A stretch of DNA of 64,000 bases from NCBI GenBank assembly GCA_965225735.1, contig CBDDBN010000006.1, positions 1 through 64,000 on the forward strand, read 5' to 3'. The DNA is from Denitrobaculum sp965225735. GTDB lineage: Bacteria > Pseudomonadota > Alphaproteobacteria > Kiloniellales > Kiloniellaceae. Of this stretch, positions 61,782 through 64,000 are shown one piece after another. A model generated the notes under the pieces. That model searched no databases. It worked only from the letters and a program-made list of their open reading frames with translations, and had not been told where the DNA came from. How positions within the stretch are numbered: the stretch's first letter is position 1; each line of letters opens with the position of its first letter. Both the position numbers and the translations under genes were made by a program.

Positions 61782-62262
61782 TTACTGGTCGACCTCAAAA
61801 AGATCGCCAATTGCTTCACCTGCCAATTCAGCGCTCTCGTGCCAGGACACCCATACGGGGGGCGGACAGTAGTCAGCCTTGATCAATGCGGATGCCAAGG
61901 ACCGCCCAAGCATCTCCGGCGTAGCCGAAAAGCTGTGGTTTTTGACAAAACAATCGATCCGCCAATGAGGATTCACACCTTCGATATAGCCTGGGCGATG
62001 GACAAAGAACCTGGCAATCGGCGTATTTAAAGAACCACCGCTGGAGTGTCTTTCTACGTGGTGTATATCGCCAATCCTGGTTTCTTCCGTTATGAAGAAT
62101 ACCGCTTCGAAGTCCCGGGCAATTTCCAGCGTTTTCATCTGTGGATCAAACCACACCAATGGATTTGGCGGCCGCACAGCGCCGACCGGCGACGTCCATC
62201 CAGATCGTCTCGAAGACGCTGGCGCCGAAGCGGATCTTCATCGTGTTCGCGTAACTCCACAT
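61782..62262 (-). pseudogene. Hypothetical protein gene, probably frameshifted
   Basis: The main frame (61782-62177) reads NPLVWFDPQMKTLEIARDFEAVFFITEETRIGDIHHVERHSSGG and ends SELAGEAIGDLFEVDQ-like AELAGEAIGDLFEVDQ, plausible protein without known family. A start with MWSYANTMKIRFGASVFETIWMDVAGRR at 62262 runs in the neighbouring frame up to about 62185, where the two would join by a one-base shift. So an intact gene of about 158 codons appears broken, or carries a sequence error. If not, a GTG at 62177 or ATG at 62138 could start a shorter protein. Confidence 0.4.
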
Positions 62263-62278
62263 AGGACGATTGACCTTT

Positions 62279-63271
62279 TCAACAGTAACGTTCAACACCG
62301 ATCATCTGCGCTTCGGAATAGCGGTCGCCGTGCGCGAAGCCGCGCGGGAGGATACGTTCGATCTCGGCGAGAGCGTCCGCTGTCAGAACGATGGAAGCAG
62401 CGGCGGCCAACTCTTCCAGATGGCTGGGCGAACGGGTTCCCGGAATCGAAATCAGGTGGTTGCCCTGATGGAGCGTCCAGGCCAAGGCCAAGGCGATCGA
62501 ACTTTCGCCGCGGTCGGCGGCGTAGTCTTTAAAACGCTCAATATACTTCAGGTTGGCGCTGTAGTTCGGCTCCTGGAAACGCGGGCCGGGCTTGCGGAAA
62601 TCGCCATCGGGGAAGGTCGAAGGATCGGGAGACTGTGCCGCGAAGACGCCCCGGCCTAAGGGCGAGAAGGGCACAAAGGCCACACCTAGTTCCTTGCAGG
62701 CCTGGATCAGGCCCATCTCGGGCATGCGCGACCAGAGGGAGTATTCGTTCTGAACGGCCATGACCGGATGCACTGCATGGGCGCGCCGAAGGGACGCAGG
62801 TGAGATCTCGGAGAAACCGATGCCGCCGATCTTGCCTTCCTCCTTGAAGCGCACCAGGGTCTCCATGACCTCCTCAATCGGCCGGTCCGCTTCACGCCGA
62901 TGAATGTAGAAGAGATCAACATGGTCGATGCCAAGGTAACCGAGCGAGCGCTCCAACATTGTGCGCAGGTGCTCAGGCGAATTGTCGAAGCTCCGTACCT
63001 TGGTTTCCGGATCGCGCTTGATACCTGCCTTGGTCGCGATCCTGAAGCGTCCGGGATGATCCTTGATGAAGGATCCAATTGCCTGCTCCGAAACTCCGTT
63101 GCCATAGACATTTGCCGTGTCCAGGAAGTCGATGCCCAGATCCAGCGCCTTGGCGAGCGTGGCATGGCTTTCCGCCGTATCCGTGGGGCCGTAAGCACCG
63201 GCGAAACTCCAACAGCCCACCGCGATGGCGCTGACCTTCGGCCCACCCTTTCCGAGTTCACGTTTCTGCAT
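62279..63271 (-). CDS. Aldo/keto reductase
   Basis: 330 residues. Family signatures: GIDFLDTANVYGNGVSEQAIG (catalytic Asp and Tyr), the catalytic Lys in RIATKAGIKRD, the His in VDLFYIHRREADRPIEEVMETL and NADPH-binding SPLGRGVFA and IPGTRSPSHLEE. It reduces aldehydes or ketones with NADPH in the cytosol. The Lin0512 genes precede it on the same strand (28-base gap), so they may be co-transcribed. Confidence 0.9.
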   Translation of the reverse strand: MQKRELGKGGPKVSAIAVGCWSFAGAYGPTDTAESHATLAKALDLGIDFLDTANVYGNGVSEQAIGSFIKDHPGRFRIATKAGIKRDPETKVRSFDNSPEHLRTMLERSLGYLGIDHVDLFYIHRREADRPIEEVMETLVRFKEEGKIGGIGFSEISPASLRRAHAVHPVMAVQNEYSLWSRMPEMGLIQACKELGVAFVPFSPLGRGVFAAQSPDPSTFPDGDFRKPGPRFQEPNYSANLKYIERFKDYAADRGESSIALALAWTLHQGNHLISIPGTRSPSHLEELAAAASIVLTADALAEIERILPRGFAHGDRYSEAQMIGVERYC

Positions 63272-63299
63272 AGATCGCTCCCACTACCTGGTTGGCGTC

Positions 63300-63668
63300 T
63301 TAAGACTGCGCCAGTTTGAATTGTCCCTCAGCGATGTCCAGAAAGGCTTCCACGCCCGCCGTCGCGACAACGGTGAGGAGATCGTTCTCTGGGTCAGGCA
63401 CGTTCAATCCACCCTTCACAGCCTTGACGGTGACGGTGCCGAAGGGGATCTGCTGTTTGATTGTCTCCACATCCACCTGCTCGGGTTTCTGCACACCGAT
63501 GTTGACGGTCACCTGCATGTCGTCGTGCTTCAGCTTCAAGGAGCGAAAGATGGTGAGGGAGGAGTGATGCAGAGCGTCCTGCACGGCGCGCACAGCCGCC
63601 TTGGTGTAATCCTCACCGTAGAGGTCGTTGCCGGTGCCCATTTCAAGAATCAGACGTTTCATGGCCAT
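63300..63668 (-). CDS. Lin0512-family protein, first copy
   Basis: 122 residues. RLILEMGTGNDLYGEDYTKAAVRAVQDALHHSSLTIF, VTVNIGVQKPEQVD and the ending ATAGVEAFLDIAEG are the Lin0512 (DUF) pattern of about 115 residues. Function unknown. A near-identical pattern follows upstream at 63672; the 3-base gap and shared GEDYTKAAVRA show a tandem duplication, with likely coupled translation. Confidence 0.82.
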   Translation of the reverse strand: MAMKRLILEMGTGNDLYGEDYTKAAVRAVQDALHHSSLTIFRSLKLKHDDMQVTVNIGVQKPEQVDVETIKQQIPFGTVTVKAVKGGLNVPDPENDLLTVVATAGVEAFLDIAEGQFKLAQS

Positions 63669-63671
63669 GAT

Positions 63672-64000
63672 TTAGGCTCCTTCCGCGATGTCGAAGTAAA
63701 CAATGGCCGCCGCGTTGGCCATGACCGTGCGGCCGTCGCCGCCGGCCCGGGTCACGTCGAGACCGCCCTTCTCCACCTTCACGCTTGCGGAGCCGTAGGG
63801 CAGCACCGCAGCCACGGCATCCTTGTCGACCTGCTCCGGTTCGGCCACGCCGATCATCACATCGACAATCATGGCGTCGCGGGGAAAACCCAGGGCGTCG
63901 GCCATATTCAGGGAATTGTGCCAGAGCGCATCCTTTAGGGCGCGCACCGCCGCCTTCGTATAGTCCTCGCCGTGCAAATCGGTGCCGAGGCCGAACTCGA
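63672..64000 (-). CDS. Lin0512-family protein, second copy, cut by right edge
   Basis: The open frame reaches the right edge, reading EFGLGTDLHGEDYTKAAVRALKDALWHNSLNMADALGFPRDAMIVDVMIGVAEPEQVD and ending ANAAAIVYFDIAEGA. Only the first few residues are missing. Alike to the copy at 63300 in length and motif order; such proteins are usually encoded as a pair, probably forming a hetero-oligomer. Role unknown. Confidence 0.8.
   Translation of the reverse strand, partial: EFGLGTDLHGEDYTKAAVRALKDALWHNSLNMADALGFPRDAMIVDVMIGVAEPEQVDKDAVAAVLPYGSASVKVEKGGLDVTRAGGDGRTVMANAAAIVYFDIAEGA

Overview
The window looks like chromosomal DNA of a GC-rich, probably marine alphaproteobacterium, Rhodospirillales-like in flavour. 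This is inferred from gene content (Sox sulfur oxidation, several Tat-exported enzymes, crotonase/aminotransferase/Pot-type ABC clusters, HutF-type histidine degradation); no rRNA or tRNA marker is present. Gene density is normal. I see no phage, IS element, CRISPR array or replication origin.

Layout. 1-13 kb: an edge-truncated Ig-like protein, a class II glutamine amidotransferase, a crotonase, a GNAT acetyltransferase overlapping a class IV aminotransferase, a cysteine-desulfurase-like protein, a doubly frameshifted amine oxidase, a fatty acid desaturase, a peroxiredoxin, a leaderless solute-binding-like protein, a Tat-targeted amine oxidase whose segments are in circularly permuted order, and an adenylate-cyclase-like protein. 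12-13.5 kb: a DmeF/DmeR metal efflux pair. 14-23 kb: a divergent sox locus, soxYZ-BCDEF on one strand and soxS-soxR-YeeE transporter on the other, with no soxX or soxA. 23.4-29.9 kb: a GntR regulator, ADP-ribosylglycohydrolase, PfkB kinase and complete Pot-type ABC importer in one tightly packed operon.

30-41 kb: MFS exporter, SDR, cupin dioxygenase-like protein, amidase, a GNAT gene and a decayed copy of its 5' end on either side of an EamA transporter, an orphan RES-domain protein, and divergent hutF/hutI sharing a perfect HutC-like palindrome. 41-54 kb: a DUF4279/hypothetical pair, PhoX with a strong terminator, an ArsR-SRPBCC-DHFR-like operon headed by a perfect 24-bp palindrome, small hypotheticals, a thioesterase, a LysE exporter, a second cyclase, a compact Hsp70, a LysR regulator and small NTF2-like and Dabb/ABM-like proteins, then a secreted MsrA.

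54.5-64 kb: a cupin and a DUF1989 protein translationally coupled, a Zrg-like zinc acquisition operon (His-rich ZrgA, ABC ATPase, FtsX-type permease, DUF3299 lipoprotein/Tat protein), a PhzF-like epimerase overlapping an Fe-S-type regulator, an exported catalase-like peroxidase, a frameshifted small gene, an aldo/keto reductase and two tandem Lin0512 proteins, the second cut by the right edge.

The most unusual items are the circularly permuted amine oxidase, the sox locus lacking soxXA, the ADP-ribosylglycohydrolase/PfkB/ABC operon, and the duplicated GNAT 5' remnant.
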